The notes under the pieces are model-generated. The model was not told the DNA's origin, did no database searches, and saw only the letters and a list, made by a program, of their open reading frames with translations. Source: an uncultured Prevotellaceae bacterium (lineage in GTDB: Bacteria; Bacteroidota; Bacteroidia; Bacteroidales; Bacteroidaceae). From it: a stretch of 64,000 nt of DNA. The stretch spans positions 1-64,000 of the forward strand of contig CAMJZV010000005.1 in NCBI GenBank assembly GCA_946410305.1, in the 5' to 3' direction. The position numbers and the translations under genes were made by a program. Below are positions 24,632 to 32,028 of the stretch, piece by piece. Position 1 is the first letter of the stretch; each line of letters opens with the position of its first letter.

Positions 24632-26473
24632 ATGACAGAAGTGTATATTGACCAACAGAGGGTGTTCTTCAAGGAGAATACCAGTCTAAAACTCACTATA
24701 GAAAATACTTTTTTCGGGAATACAGGAAGCTATACGCTCGATGTTACCTTCCCTCTTGACATCGAGGAGAACCGCAAAGCATTCGGTTATGTAAACCGCC
24801 TTGATGTTTCAAAAAAGTATAAAAAATATGATGCTATGATAGTGGTGGACTCGAAGATGGTTTTCAAAGGTTCAGCCAAGATTACAAACATCAGCGATTC
24901 AGAGGTCAAATTACAGCTGCTGTCAGGAAATAGTAATGTAAAGTTCTGGACGAAGGCACAGAAGATTTACATCGATGAGCTGGAGTACGAATACACTGAT
25001 ACCAAGGAATCATTTGATAACTTCGTGGGTTTAGACGGATTTGGCTTTAGGCCAATCATTGTTGCAGGTTCCTTTCCAGGAAAGAAGGGAATCTACTGCT
25101 ACGTCCCCATTCTAGACGAAAACGAAGGACGTGATGAGACAGGAATGTCAAACGGTTTACTCAATGAACACATGTTGATGGTAGATAAATATGATCCTTA
25201 TGGAGAACCCGTTTATATCGAGGTTGCGAGGGATTGTATTTGTCCTAATTTGATGTTTGTGTTTAAATGGATAGCCAAGTACTTGGGATATAGAATCAGG
25301 AGAAATGACAGGGATAATCCATTGGTAAATGGTATTTATATTGCCACGGCAACAAGGACAACGAAAAATGAATGGCGTGACAGCTCGGAAGAGAAGGCGA
25401 TGGCAAAAGCTCTGCCGCACTGGACAGTGGAAGAGTTCGTTAAGCAGTTACAGAATTTCCTAAATGTGACAATAATCTTCGATGACATAAACGGAACGGT
25501 CGATATCGTTAGCGATACGTTTACTGAGGGTACAATAGATATCACAGATTCAGTTGAAGAAGAGTACGAGGTGGAGGTTATAGATGATGAGGATGTAGAA
25601 AGTAACCTCTATGACTCCAATGTGGTGTACAAGGAGGGAAGCAGTGACTATCATGGCATAGACATGGTGAACAGGGAGATTATAGACTCATTCACGGAGG
25701 TAAAATGCACATACGAGGAGTTCCTTAGACAGTGGGATTCTATGACTGCAGATGAAAGGAAAATCACAATATGGACAACAGAGAGGGGACAGTACTGCTC
25801 TGATGGAAATGGGGAGAAAAAGCGCTTTAACCACTTCGGAGGTATCATCAGAAACAGACAGAATGACAATGATATAGAGCTGAAAATATCGCCTGTTGCA
25901 ACGACAAGGGATATAGAGATGTACGCATTCGACTATAGTTATGGAGGAGGAAATACTATTTATAAAAATGCTTTCGAGCGGAAAGGAACATGCCCGCAGA
26001 CCGTCCTCTGTCTCCAGAATCAGTATGAACCCGCCAATAAGCAGACCGTTTGGGATGCCATTCAAGGGGAAAATGAGGAAGGGAATAAAAAAGAGGATAT
26101 CATGCAGGTTTTCCTTATGGACGGCTTGGCTGTTCCCAGCGGCTTCTATGGAGGATTATATCAAATTCCGTTCACCCATTATTCCTATAACTGTGTCTAT
26201 GACCCTACAAACGTTATATATAACCATTGTAAATGGTCGTTGTCTCTGGCTAACGATAATGCCTTGATGAATATTGGCATACTGCATGAGAGTGCCAGAT
26301 TGCAGAACAGGAACGCGGTATACAGTATTGTTTTTATCGCTGAACATATACCTTCTGTATATTACGTGTTCATGATCAGAAACAAGAGGTATACATGCAA
26401 AAAAATAGAAGTTCAATTCGATGCCAATGGTATGGATAAAAAGATAAGAGGATATTTTGAAGAGATATTATAG
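24632..26473 (+). CDS. Phage tail-tip / distal-tail-like protein
   Basis: A 613-aa protein 5 bp after the tape-measure gene, where distal-tail and tail-lysin genes usually lie. It starts MTEVYIDQQRVFFKENTSLKLTIENTFFGNTGSYTLDVTFPLD, a distal-tail-like beta domain. Then come insertion domains with aromatic surface residues and a C-terminal EVQFDANGMDKKIRGYFEEIL. No catalytic motif is seen. It ends in a 6-bp overlap with the convergent integrase. A baseplate role is inferred from position. Confidence 0.6.
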   Translation: MTEVYIDQQRVFFKENTSLKLTIENTFFGNTGSYTLDVTFPLDIEENRKAFGYVNRLDVSKKYKKYDAMIVVDSKMVFKGSAKITNISDSEVKLQLLSGNSNVKFWTKAQKIYIDELEYEYTDTKESFDNFVGLDGFGFRPIIVAGSFPGKKGIYCYVPILDENEGRDETGMSNGLLNEHMLMVDKYDPYGEPVYIEVARDCICPNLMFVFKWIAKYLGYRIRRNDRDNPLVNGIYIATATRTTKNEWRDSSEEKAMAKALPHWTVEEFVKQLQNFLNVTIIFDDINGTVDIVSDTFTEGTIDITDSVEEEYEVEVIDDEDVESNLYDSNVVYKEGSSDYHGIDMVNREIIDSFTEVKCTYEEFLRQWDSMTADERKITIWTTERGQYCSDGNGEKKRFNHFGGIIRNRQNDNDIELKISPVATTRDIEMYAFDYSYGGGNTIYKNAFERKGTCPQTVLCLQNQYEPANKQTVWDAIQGENEEGNKKEDIMQVFLMDGLAVPSGFYGGLYQIPFTHYSYNCVYDPTNVIYNHCKWSLSLANDNALMNIGILHESARLQNRNAVYSIVFIAEHIPSVYYVFMIRNKRYTCKKIEVQFDANGMDKKIRGYFEEIL

Positions 26474-27625
26474 GCTACCGTCGAATGTCTTGACTTCATC
26501 CGGTACCTCTTTCTCTTTTTTAAGATACCTGTTGGTTACGGCTACATCAGAGTGGCCGGCCTGGTCACGGGCTATGACGACACCTTTTGCATTGGCAAGG
26601 TCACGGATGCCAGAATCCTTCAGAGAGTAGAACTGGTAGCTGGAAGGCCATCGCAAGGCCTTGCGCATCTTTCCCCATTCATAGCGGAAAGAGTTCAGGA
26701 AGGTCATTTCAGGACCAGGCTTAAGACCTTCGCCGAAAATATAGTATTGTGATGGTGAATCGAAGGTTTTGAGGGCTAGCATCAGTTCAAGGACCTTCAT
26801 GTTCAGGCCAACCTGACGCTCCTTGTGGTTTTTAGCGACTTCTGCAGGAACGGTTACTTCCCTGTCTGCAATCGATATGTTACCAATCTTCAGGTGTCGC
26901 AATTCATCCGGACGGATGAGCGTATAGTATTCCATCATGCAGGCTAGCAGGAAATGTTTGTTATTATTATTAAGGTATTCGCGCATGCGCGCGAGGGCTG
27001 TCTTTGGTAGGGCGTCACGCTTCTTTTCACTCTCGCGGAGCATGTGCACGTCTTCAACAGGATTCTTGCTGATGTACTTTCGTTCCACCAGCCATGTTCC
27101 AACGGTCGACAGCCACGTGCGGTAGTTATTACGTGTCGTGGCAGAGACATCCTTATCCATAATGAGGTAGTCCAGGAAATCTGTGACAAAGCTGCGATCG
27201 AACTGATAAATGAAGTTGATACGCACATGGCATTCTCTGATGTACGTATCCAGCGTTCCTACTCTGGACAAATAGTCATAGGCTGTCTTATGCTTCAATG
27301 TACCCTTAGCCTCCATGGAGGATATATAGTCGCGGTATTTCTTCAGCACGTCGTCGAACGCCGTCAGGTGCCTGGTGCTGTCACTGGCAACGAACGGGTT
27401 CCACCCCTTCATCAGCCTGTGGGTGATACTGGTAATGAGAAGTGAGGCCATCATCCTGCGTTCGCCGACAGTCTTACATCTGTCGAGCATGTATTTCTTC
27501 CTTTTCATCCGCTCAGAAACGGGATCCCATGCGAAGAAATCAACATACCAGCTCTTACCGGTATGAAGTTGGGGTAGTGTGTATCCTACTAGCGCAGCAC
27601 CTGATAGAAATTCACCTATGGGCAT
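26468..27625 (-). CDS. Phage tyrosine integrase
   Basis: 385 aa from ATG at 27625. A longer frame reaches into the tRNA gene, but this start gives the usual beginning (LPQLHTGKSWYVDFFAWDPVSERMKRKKYML) of Bacteroidetes phage integrases. Catalytic features: Arg in LIRPDELRHLK, a YSLKDSGIRDL box (Lys where His is usual, the normal form in this subfamily), His358 in GHSDVAV and Tyr367 in TNRYLKK. It catalyses site-specific recombination between phage and host attachment sites. It reads left, away from the tRNA-fMet gene 128 bp away, and overlaps the tail gene end by 6 bp. Confidence 0.9.
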   Translation of the reverse strand: MPIGEFLSGAALVGYTLPQLHTGKSWYVDFFAWDPVSERMKRKKYMLDRCKTVGERRMMASLLITSITHRLMKGWNPFVASDSTRHLTAFDDVLKKYRDYISSMEAKGTLKHKTAYDYLSRVGTLDTYIRECHVRINFIYQFDRSFVTDFLDYLIMDKDVSATTRNNYRTWLSTVGTWLVERKYISKNPVEDVHMLRESEKKRDALPKTALARMREYLNNNNKHFLLACMMEYYTLIRPDELRHLKIGNISIADREVTVPAEVAKNHKERQVGLNMKVLELMLALKTFDSPSQYYIFGEGLKPGPEMTFLNSFRYEWGKMRKALRWPSSYQFYSLKDSGIRDLANAKGVVIARDQAGHSDVAVTNRYLKKEKEVPDEVKTFDGSL

Positions 27626-27716
27626 TTTTTTTGTTGGCGAAAATCCAGAGGGTTCGCCAACAGGTTCAACAATTGTGTCCGAGTCGTGTCCGAGTTCAGT
27701 CCCGGAAGATATGAAA

Positions 27717-27739
27717 AAAGTCCCATCATCAGGGACTTT
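27717..27739 (-). terminator. Terminator of tRNA-fMet
   Basis: AAAGTCCC (27717-27724) pairs with GGGACTTT (27732-27739); on the reverse strand a CTTTTTTC run follows. It lies between the tRNA 3' end and the integrase. Confidence 0.7.
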
Positions 27740-27753
27740 ATCATTTACTTTAG

Positions 27754-27826
27754 TTGCGGAGGCAGGATTCGAACGTGCGACCTCCAGGTTATGAGCCTGG
27801 CGAGCTACCAACTGCTCCACTCCGCG
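27754..27826 (-). tRNA. Initiator tRNA-Met (CAT)
   Basis: A 73-nt cloverleaf on the reverse strand with anticodon CAT in the loop CTCATAA (27791-27793 on the forward strand). The acceptor stem has a C1-A72 mismatch with pairs 2-7 intact and A73, the mark of initiator tRNA. CCA is not encoded. The T stem has one mismatch (C52-C62). The prophage integrase is beside its 3' end, so this is the likely attachment site. Confidence 0.9.
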
Positions 27827-27923
27827 ATGTTAGGGTGGCAAAATCAGTGCGAACCGAATGCAGAGAGCTTGCTCTTTGCTGAGGCGAAGCCTGATTTCGC
27901 AGGGCTTTTCTCGAAAAGCGCTG

Positions 27924-27931
27924 CAAAGGTA
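27924..27931 (-). promoter_or_regulatory. -7 element of tRNA-fMet
   Basis: TACCTTTG on the reverse strand, 97 bp upstream of the tRNA 5' end. Spacer 27827-27923 holds no gene. Confidence 0.6.
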
Positions 27932-28011
27932 CAACTATTTTTTTGATTATGCAAATATTTTGCGAAAAAATCGCAAAAAATAGGTATTTCTACACTTTTA
28001 CGTCCGTTTTA

Positions 28012-28043
28012 TTTGGCTATTTCAGAACTATTTCCTAATTTTG
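28012..28043 (+). promoter_or_regulatory. Promoter of the tetR-fabG pair
   Basis: TTTG (28012-28015), 20 bases, then TAATTTTG (28036-28043), 52 bp ahead of the ATG at 28096. Confidence 0.7.
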
Positions 28044-28095
28044 CACAACATATCAATACTGTGCAATTCAAGAAAAGTCTGGGAGGAATAGAACT

Positions 28096-28686
28096 ATGTC
28101 CATATCAAAGACACGACAGAAGTTAGTAGATGTAGCACGTCAGCTGTTTGCTAAGAATGGTCTGGAGAATACGACGATGAATGACATCGCGCAGGCTTCA
28201 GGCAAGGGACGCCGTACGCTTTACACCTATTTTAAGTCGAAGGATGATATCTACTATGCTGTCATTGAGTCAGAGTTGGAACGTCTCTCTGACCAGTTGG
28301 ACGAGGTCGCTGCCAAACGTATTCCTCCACAGGAAAAAATCGTTGAATTGATCTACATGCACCTGAGTATGATCCGTGAGACGGTGGTGCGCAATGGTAA
28401 CCTGCGTGCTGAATTCTTCCGTAACATTTGGATGGTAGAGAAGGTGCGTAAGAACTTCGATGATGCCGAGATTGAACTGTTCCGTAAGGTGTTCCGCGAG
28501 GGCAAGGAAGACGGTGAATTCGATATCGACAATGTTGATTTGGTGGCTGACATTACTCACTACTGTATCAAGGGTCTTGAGGTTCCTTACATCTATGGAC
28601 GTATTGCCCATGGTATGAAAGAGGAAGATACGAAGCCTCAGGTAGCGAAGATTGTGTACAGTGCACTGGGAAAGAGAAAACTGTAA
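28096..28686 (+). CDS. TetR-family transcriptional regulator
   Basis: A 196-aa protein with an N-terminal TetR helix-turn-helix (ARQLFAKNGLENTTMNDIAQASGKGRRTLYTYFKSKDDIYY, residues 12-52) and an all-helical ligand domain after it. TetR proteins bind operators as dimers and release on ligand binding. It lies 44 bp upstream of fabG in the same direction and, given that neighbour, may sense fatty-acid state, but its ligand cannot be read from the sequence. A GGGAGG stretch is 10 bp before the start. Confidence 0.85.
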   Translation: MSISKTRQKLVDVARQLFAKNGLENTTMNDIAQASGKGRRTLYTYFKSKDDIYYAVIESELERLSDQLDEVAAKRIPPQEKIVELIYMHLSMIRETVVRNGNLRAEFFRNIWMVEKVRKNFDDAEIELFRKVFREGKEDGEFDIDNVDLVADITHYCIKGLEVPYIYGRIAHGMKEEDTKPQVAKIVYSALGKRKL

Positions 28687-28730
28687 AAGATTAAATATTA
28701 AATAATAAATTAAAACATTAAACAAGAATT

Positions 28731-29468
28731 ATGGGATTATTAGAAGGAAAGACAGCGCTGATTACTGGTGCTGCACGTGGTATTGGTAAGGCTATCGCAC
28801 TGAAGTATGCTTCTGAGGGTTGCAACATCGCTTTTACTGACCTGCAGATCAACGAAGAGACAGAGAAGGAAATTGCCGCTCTAGGTGTAAAGGCTAAGAG
28901 CTATGCTTCAAATGCTGCAGATTTCGCACAGACCGAGGAGGTCGTAAAGGCCGTTAAGGAAGAGTTCGGCTCTATCGATATCCTGGTGAACAATGCAGGT
29001 ATCACCAAGGATGGTCTGATGCTCCGCATGACCGAGCAGCAGTGGGACGCCGTTATCGCCGTCAACCTGAAGTCTGCCTTTAACTTCGTTCATGCCTGCG
29101 TGCCCATCATGATGCGTCAGCGTGGCGGTTCTATCATTAATATGGCCTCAGTAGTAGGTGTTCATGGTAATGCTGGTCAGGCTAATTATGCTGCGTCAAA
29201 GGCAGGCCTGATTGCTTTGGCTAAGTCTATTGCTCAGGAGATGGGGCCCAAGGGTATCCGTGCCAACGCTATCGCTCCAGGTTTCATTGAAACAGCTATG
29301 ACTGCTGCTCTGCCTGAGGAGGTTCGCAAGGAGTGGTGCAACAAGATTCCTCTCCGTCGCGGTGGTCAGGTAGAGGACATCGCCAACGTAGCAACCTTCC
29401 TGGCTTCTGACATGTCAAGCTATGTCAGTGGACAGGTTATTCAGGTTGACGGTGGCATGAATATGTAA
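28731..29468 (+). CDS. fabG: 3-oxoacyl-ACP reductase
   Basis: A 245-aa short-chain dehydrogenase of FabG size. It has the nucleotide-binding TGAARGIG (residues 12-19), NNAG (87-90), catalytic Ser140 in INMAS, Tyr153 and Lys157 in YAASK, and IQVDGGMNM at the end. FabG reduces 3-oxoacyl-ACP with NADPH in fatty-acid elongation. It follows a TetR regulator in a two-gene unit, ended by a large hairpin. Confidence 0.85.
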   Translation: MGLLEGKTALITGAARGIGKAIALKYASEGCNIAFTDLQINEETEKEIAALGVKAKSYASNAADFAQTEEVVKAVKEEFGSIDILVNNAGITKDGLMLRMTEQQWDAVIAVNLKSAFNFVHACVPIMMRQRGGSIINMASVVGVHGNAGQANYAASKAGLIALAKSIAQEMGPKGIRANAIAPGFIETAMTAALPEEVRKEWCNKIPLRRGGQVEDIANVATFLASDMSSYVSGQVIQVDGGMNM

Positions 29469-29494
29469 ATAATAAGCGTTTTTTGACGTATTGG

Positions 29495-29548
29495 TACCTC
29501 ATTTGTTGCATTGAAAGGCATTTTTCCGTGCAGCGAATGAGGTATTTC
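29495..29548 (+). terminator. Hairpin after fabG
   Basis: 29495-29509 pairs with 29530-29544 (15 bp with two G-T wobbles), then TTTCGTTT. Probable terminator. Confidence 0.6.
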
Positions 29549-29560
29549 GTTTAAAAATAT

Positions 29561-29568
29561 TACTTTTG
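29561..29568 (+). promoter_or_regulatory. -7 element of the 29613 gene
   Basis: TACTTTTG, 44 bp upstream of the ATG, with only a weak TTTC at the -33 region. Confidence 0.5.
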
Positions 29569-29612
29569 TAAAAAAATAAAGCAACAAAAACAATCTAAAA
29601 CCACTATTAACT

Positions 29613-30794
29613 ATGGATCAAGACAAAGTACTGCTGAATGAGGATGCGTGGGGCTATTTGGATGATGCCATGTTCACCTCTTCACTTATTAGTGACAAAG
29701 AACGCCAGAAGGGTGAGGTAGACGATGTAGAAGATATCTACCCACGCACCAAGGAAGAAGCTCTCTATATGGACGAGCAGTTGCAGCATGCCATGGAGAC
29801 GGCTAAGGAACCCAACGAGGAGAACTTTGCTGAGCGCTATGGTATGTTGCGCGAAATTGTAGACTGGTCGTTGAAACGTCATAGCACCTGGAAGTGGAGC
29901 TTGATAGCTGGAGCACTGCTGGGAGCTGGTATCTTCTACTATTTCAAGAAAGACCAGGAAGAAGATATTCGCCGTGCCAAGATAGAGCGTGAACAGGTCA
30001 AGGAGTGGCATCCCATCGATGTGGTGCAGACACCCTTTGACAAGTGCCCAGATGAGCATGCCAATAACGCCTATTCACTCCGCTTGTCAGCTGCTGATAA
30101 ATATAAGATGTATAAGTTGATTGACCTGAAGTCATCTGTGGAGTATAATCAGAAGAGCTCAAAGGAGTATGGACTTAGGGCTGACACTGCGAAACTGGCA
30201 GAGAATAAAGAGAAATATCTGAATAGCCAGAAGTCGTATGCAGAGAAGGCTGTCCAGAAACGTGCAGAGTATGACTCTATCAATGCCATGGACTTTAAGC
30301 AGATTCATGAGATGGCGCAGCAAGATCTTGCCAGACGTGTGGAAAGTGAGGAGTCACACGGCAATACCTTATATGCCTATATGGTCTATCTGCTGATATT
30401 AATACCTCTTTATATTATTACGGGCTATCCGTATGGTTATTCTATCACGCGCCATCGCCGTCGTTCGGGTTGTATGAACATCTTCCGTAAGGTGGGCTTC
30501 GGTATTGCCTCGTTCTGCTTCGGTACTGGTCTGGCTATGAGCTTGTTGCCTGATGATATCGTGAAGACAACCTATTCTGACGGTCACACGGAAACACATA
30601 ACGAATCCAATGCCGCCAATTTGGTCATTCTGGCTCTTAAGTTCGGTCTGATGATAGTCGGTGCCTTCATCTTCTGTTTCGTGGCTTCTGTCATTATGAC
30701 TATTGAAACTTTCTATGGTCTGTTGGAGAACTTCAACTGGAAGGGCTTGATGGCTAAAGTGATGCCTCCCAAGCAGACTAATGGTAATCAATGA
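29613..30794 (+). CDS. Multi-span membrane protein, unknown function
   Basis: A 393-aa protein. The N-terminal 95 residues are acidic and cytosolic in appearance. One membrane segment near 97-114 (LIAGALLGAGIFYYF) follows, then a long Lys/Glu helical region (YADKAVQKRAEYDSIN type), then three more spans (MVYLLILIPLYIITGYPYGYSI; GFGIASFCFGTGLAMSLL; LKFGLMIVGAFIFCFVASVIMTI). It pairs with the next gene 34 bp downstream, also a membrane protein. No family recognised. Confidence 0.65.
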   Translation: MDQDKVLLNEDAWGYLDDAMFTSSLISDKERQKGEVDDVEDIYPRTKEEALYMDEQLQHAMETAKEPNEENFAERYGMLREIVDWSLKRHSTWKWSLIAGALLGAGIFYYFKKDQEEDIRRAKIEREQVKEWHPIDVVQTPFDKCPDEHANNAYSLRLSAADKYKMYKLIDLKSSVEYNQKSSKEYGLRADTAKLAENKEKYLNSQKSYAEKAVQKRAEYDSINAMDFKQIHEMAQQDLARRVESEESHGNTLYAYMVYLLILIPLYIITGYPYGYSITRHRRRSGCMNIFRKVGFGIASFCFGTGLAMSLLPDDIVKTTYSDGHTETHNESNAANLVILALKFGLMIVGAFIFCFVASVIMTIETFYGLLENFNWKGLMAKVMPPKQTNGNQ

Positions 30795-30828
30795 AAATAA
30801 TTTATTAATCCCTATTATAATTTAGAAC

Positions 30829-31227
30829 ATGAATAACTGGTTTTTTCGTTTCCTGACCAGCGGATTTGGTACGGGGACAGCTGCTGGAAAAGCAGTAGGA
30901 TGGACAATTGCAATCTGTCTGATTGGCCTGTGGATCTTTATTTGGCTTGTGAAGATAATTTACAAAGCTATCGTCGGCGAGAAAGTACCTCACTACAAAG
31001 ACGGCAACTACTGTGTCGAGTTGGTGGCCATTGGCAATAACCCCAAGGCGTTAAAGAAGCAGTTGTGTGAATTCAAAGGCTATAGCAGCTCATTGGCCAA
31101 GAAAGTGATGAACAGTGTTCCTTCTATTGTTGTTACAGGCTTGGATAAGGAGGCTGCCGAGGACTTTCAGACAGTCATCGACGCTACCGGAGCTACTACA
31201 GAGGTCAAGATTTATCAGCCTAAGTAG
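30829..31227 (+). CDS. Membrane-anchored protein with ribosomal L7/L12 C-terminal-like domain
   Basis: A 132-aa protein with an N-terminal membrane segment (AVGWTIAICLIGLWIFIWLVKIIY, near 22-45). The rest, VELVAIGNNPKALKKQLCEFKGYSSSLAKKVMNSVPSIVVTGLDKEAAEDFQTVIDATGATTEVKIYQPK, has the order and spacing of the L7/L12 C-terminal domain: a strand, a helix KK.., a loop, a helix AKKVMNSVP, a strand V.TGLDKEAAEDF, a helix, GAT.EVKI. This domain binds translation factors on the ribosome. Here it is on the cytosolic side of a membrane helix, so it may instead be a regulatory module. Role unknown. Confidence 0.6.
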   Translation: MNNWFFRFLTSGFGTGTAAGKAVGWTIAICLIGLWIFIWLVKIIYKAIVGEKVPHYKDGNYCVELVAIGNNPKALKKQLCEFKGYSSSLAKKVMNSVPSIVVTGLDKEAAEDFQTVIDATGATTEVKIYQPK

Positions 31228-31249
31228 CTTTTGTTACACCTTTTGGACA

Positions 31250-31287
31250 TGTCAGGCACAGCCTTTAGGCTGCTGTCTGACATTTTT
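31250..31287 (+). terminator. Terminator
   Basis: TGTCAG (31250-31255) pairs with CTGACA (31277-31282), with inner CAGCC/GGCTG pairing, followed by TTTTT. Confidence 0.75.
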
Positions 31288-31298
31288 GTGTCATAAAA

Positions 31299-31330
31299 TT
31301 TGGAAATGTCCTCGCTTCTTTGTAAATTTG
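31299..31330 (+). promoter_or_regulatory. Promoter of the pseudouridine synthase gene
   Basis: TTTG (31299-31302), 20 bases, then TAAATTTG (31323-31330). The ATG at 31339 starts 8 bp after the box, so the mRNA is leaderless or nearly so. Confidence 0.7.
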
Positions 31331-31338
31331 CATGCGTT

Positions 31339-32025
31339 ATGCGAGTAGTCTACGAGGATAATCACATCATCATTGTCTACAAAGAGAGTGGCGAAATCGT
31401 CCAAGGCGACAAAACCGGCGATACTCCCTTGTCAGAAACGGTGAAGGAATATATCAAGGAGAAGTACCAGAAACCTGGTGCTGTCTTCTTGGGTGTGGTG
31501 CATCGTCTGGACCGTCCTGTTTCCGGGCTGGTGGTCTTTGCGCGTACTTCTAAAGCGCTAACTCGACTGAACAACATGTTCCGCGACGGAGAAGTGCATA
31601 AGACATATTGGGCGATAGTGGAGAGCGAAAAGTTAAGAGTGAAGAGTGAAGAGTTTGCTACCGCCGAACATTGGCTGACACGCAACGAGCAGCAGAACAA
31701 GTCGTATGCCTACGACCATGAAGTGCCTCGCTCGAAGAAAGCCATACTGCGCTATCGTGTTATCGGTCATTCTGACCGCTATTCGCTGGTAGAGGTGCAG
31801 CTGCTGACGGGACGTCATCATCAGATACGCTGTCAACTGTCTGCTATCGGTTGTCCCATCAAGGGTGACCTGAAATATGGAGCACCTCGCAGCAATCCGG
31901 ATGGCAGCATCTCGCTGTTGTCTCACCGTGTGGAATTCATCCATCCAGTGTCCAAAGAGCCCATCGTGGTGGAGTCTCCACTGCCAGCAGACCCGCTGTG
32001 GTCTCACATGAAAATGAATCGTTAG
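31339..32025 (+). CDS. RluA-family pseudouridine synthase
   Basis: 228 aa from ATG at 31339 (chosen over an upstream in-frame ATG inside the promoter). It has the RluA catalytic motif VVHRLDRPVSGLVVFARTS (Asp of HRLD), GRHHQIRCQLSAIG and GDLKYGAP. These enzymes isomerise specific uridines of rRNA or tRNA to pseudouridine. It lacks the S4 domain of RluD, so it is a short RluA/RluC-like form; the target base cannot be read. It lies 3 bp ahead of tamB and shares its transcription. Confidence 0.85.
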   Translation: MRVVYEDNHIIIVYKESGEIVQGDKTGDTPLSETVKEYIKEKYQKPGAVFLGVVHRLDRPVSGLVVFARTSKALTRLNNMFRDGEVHKTYWAIVESEKLRVKSEEFATAEHWLTRNEQQNKSYAYDHEVPRSKKAILRYRVIGHSDRYSLVEVQLLTGRHHQIRCQLSAIGCPIKGDLKYGAPRSNPDGSISLLSHRVEFIHPVSKEPIVVESPLPADPLWSHMKMNR

Positions 32026-32028
32026 GTT

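Larger units (their letters stand above)
2085..27826. mobile_element. Prophage with diversity-generating retroelement (left end uncertain)
   Basis: Genes from about 2.1 kb to 26.5 kb run rightward with tight overlaps and encode portal, tail, fibre, lysis and tape-measure functions. A leftward tyrosine integrase closes the right end, 128 bp from the 3' end of an initiator tRNA-Met gene, a typical attachment site. The long tape measure (1424 aa) and absence of sheath genes suggest a long flexible tail (siphovirus type). No copy of the tRNA 3' end was found near the left end, so the left attachment site probably lies outside the window and hicAB and the 802 gene could be phage cargo. Terminase, major capsid, repressor and replication genes are not in view. 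2085 is only where phage-like sequence becomes convincing. Confidence 0.85.

Noticed and set aside
2085..27826. Tailocin or phage-tail-like particle
   Set aside because: A portal and an integrase are present, which a tailocin does not need.
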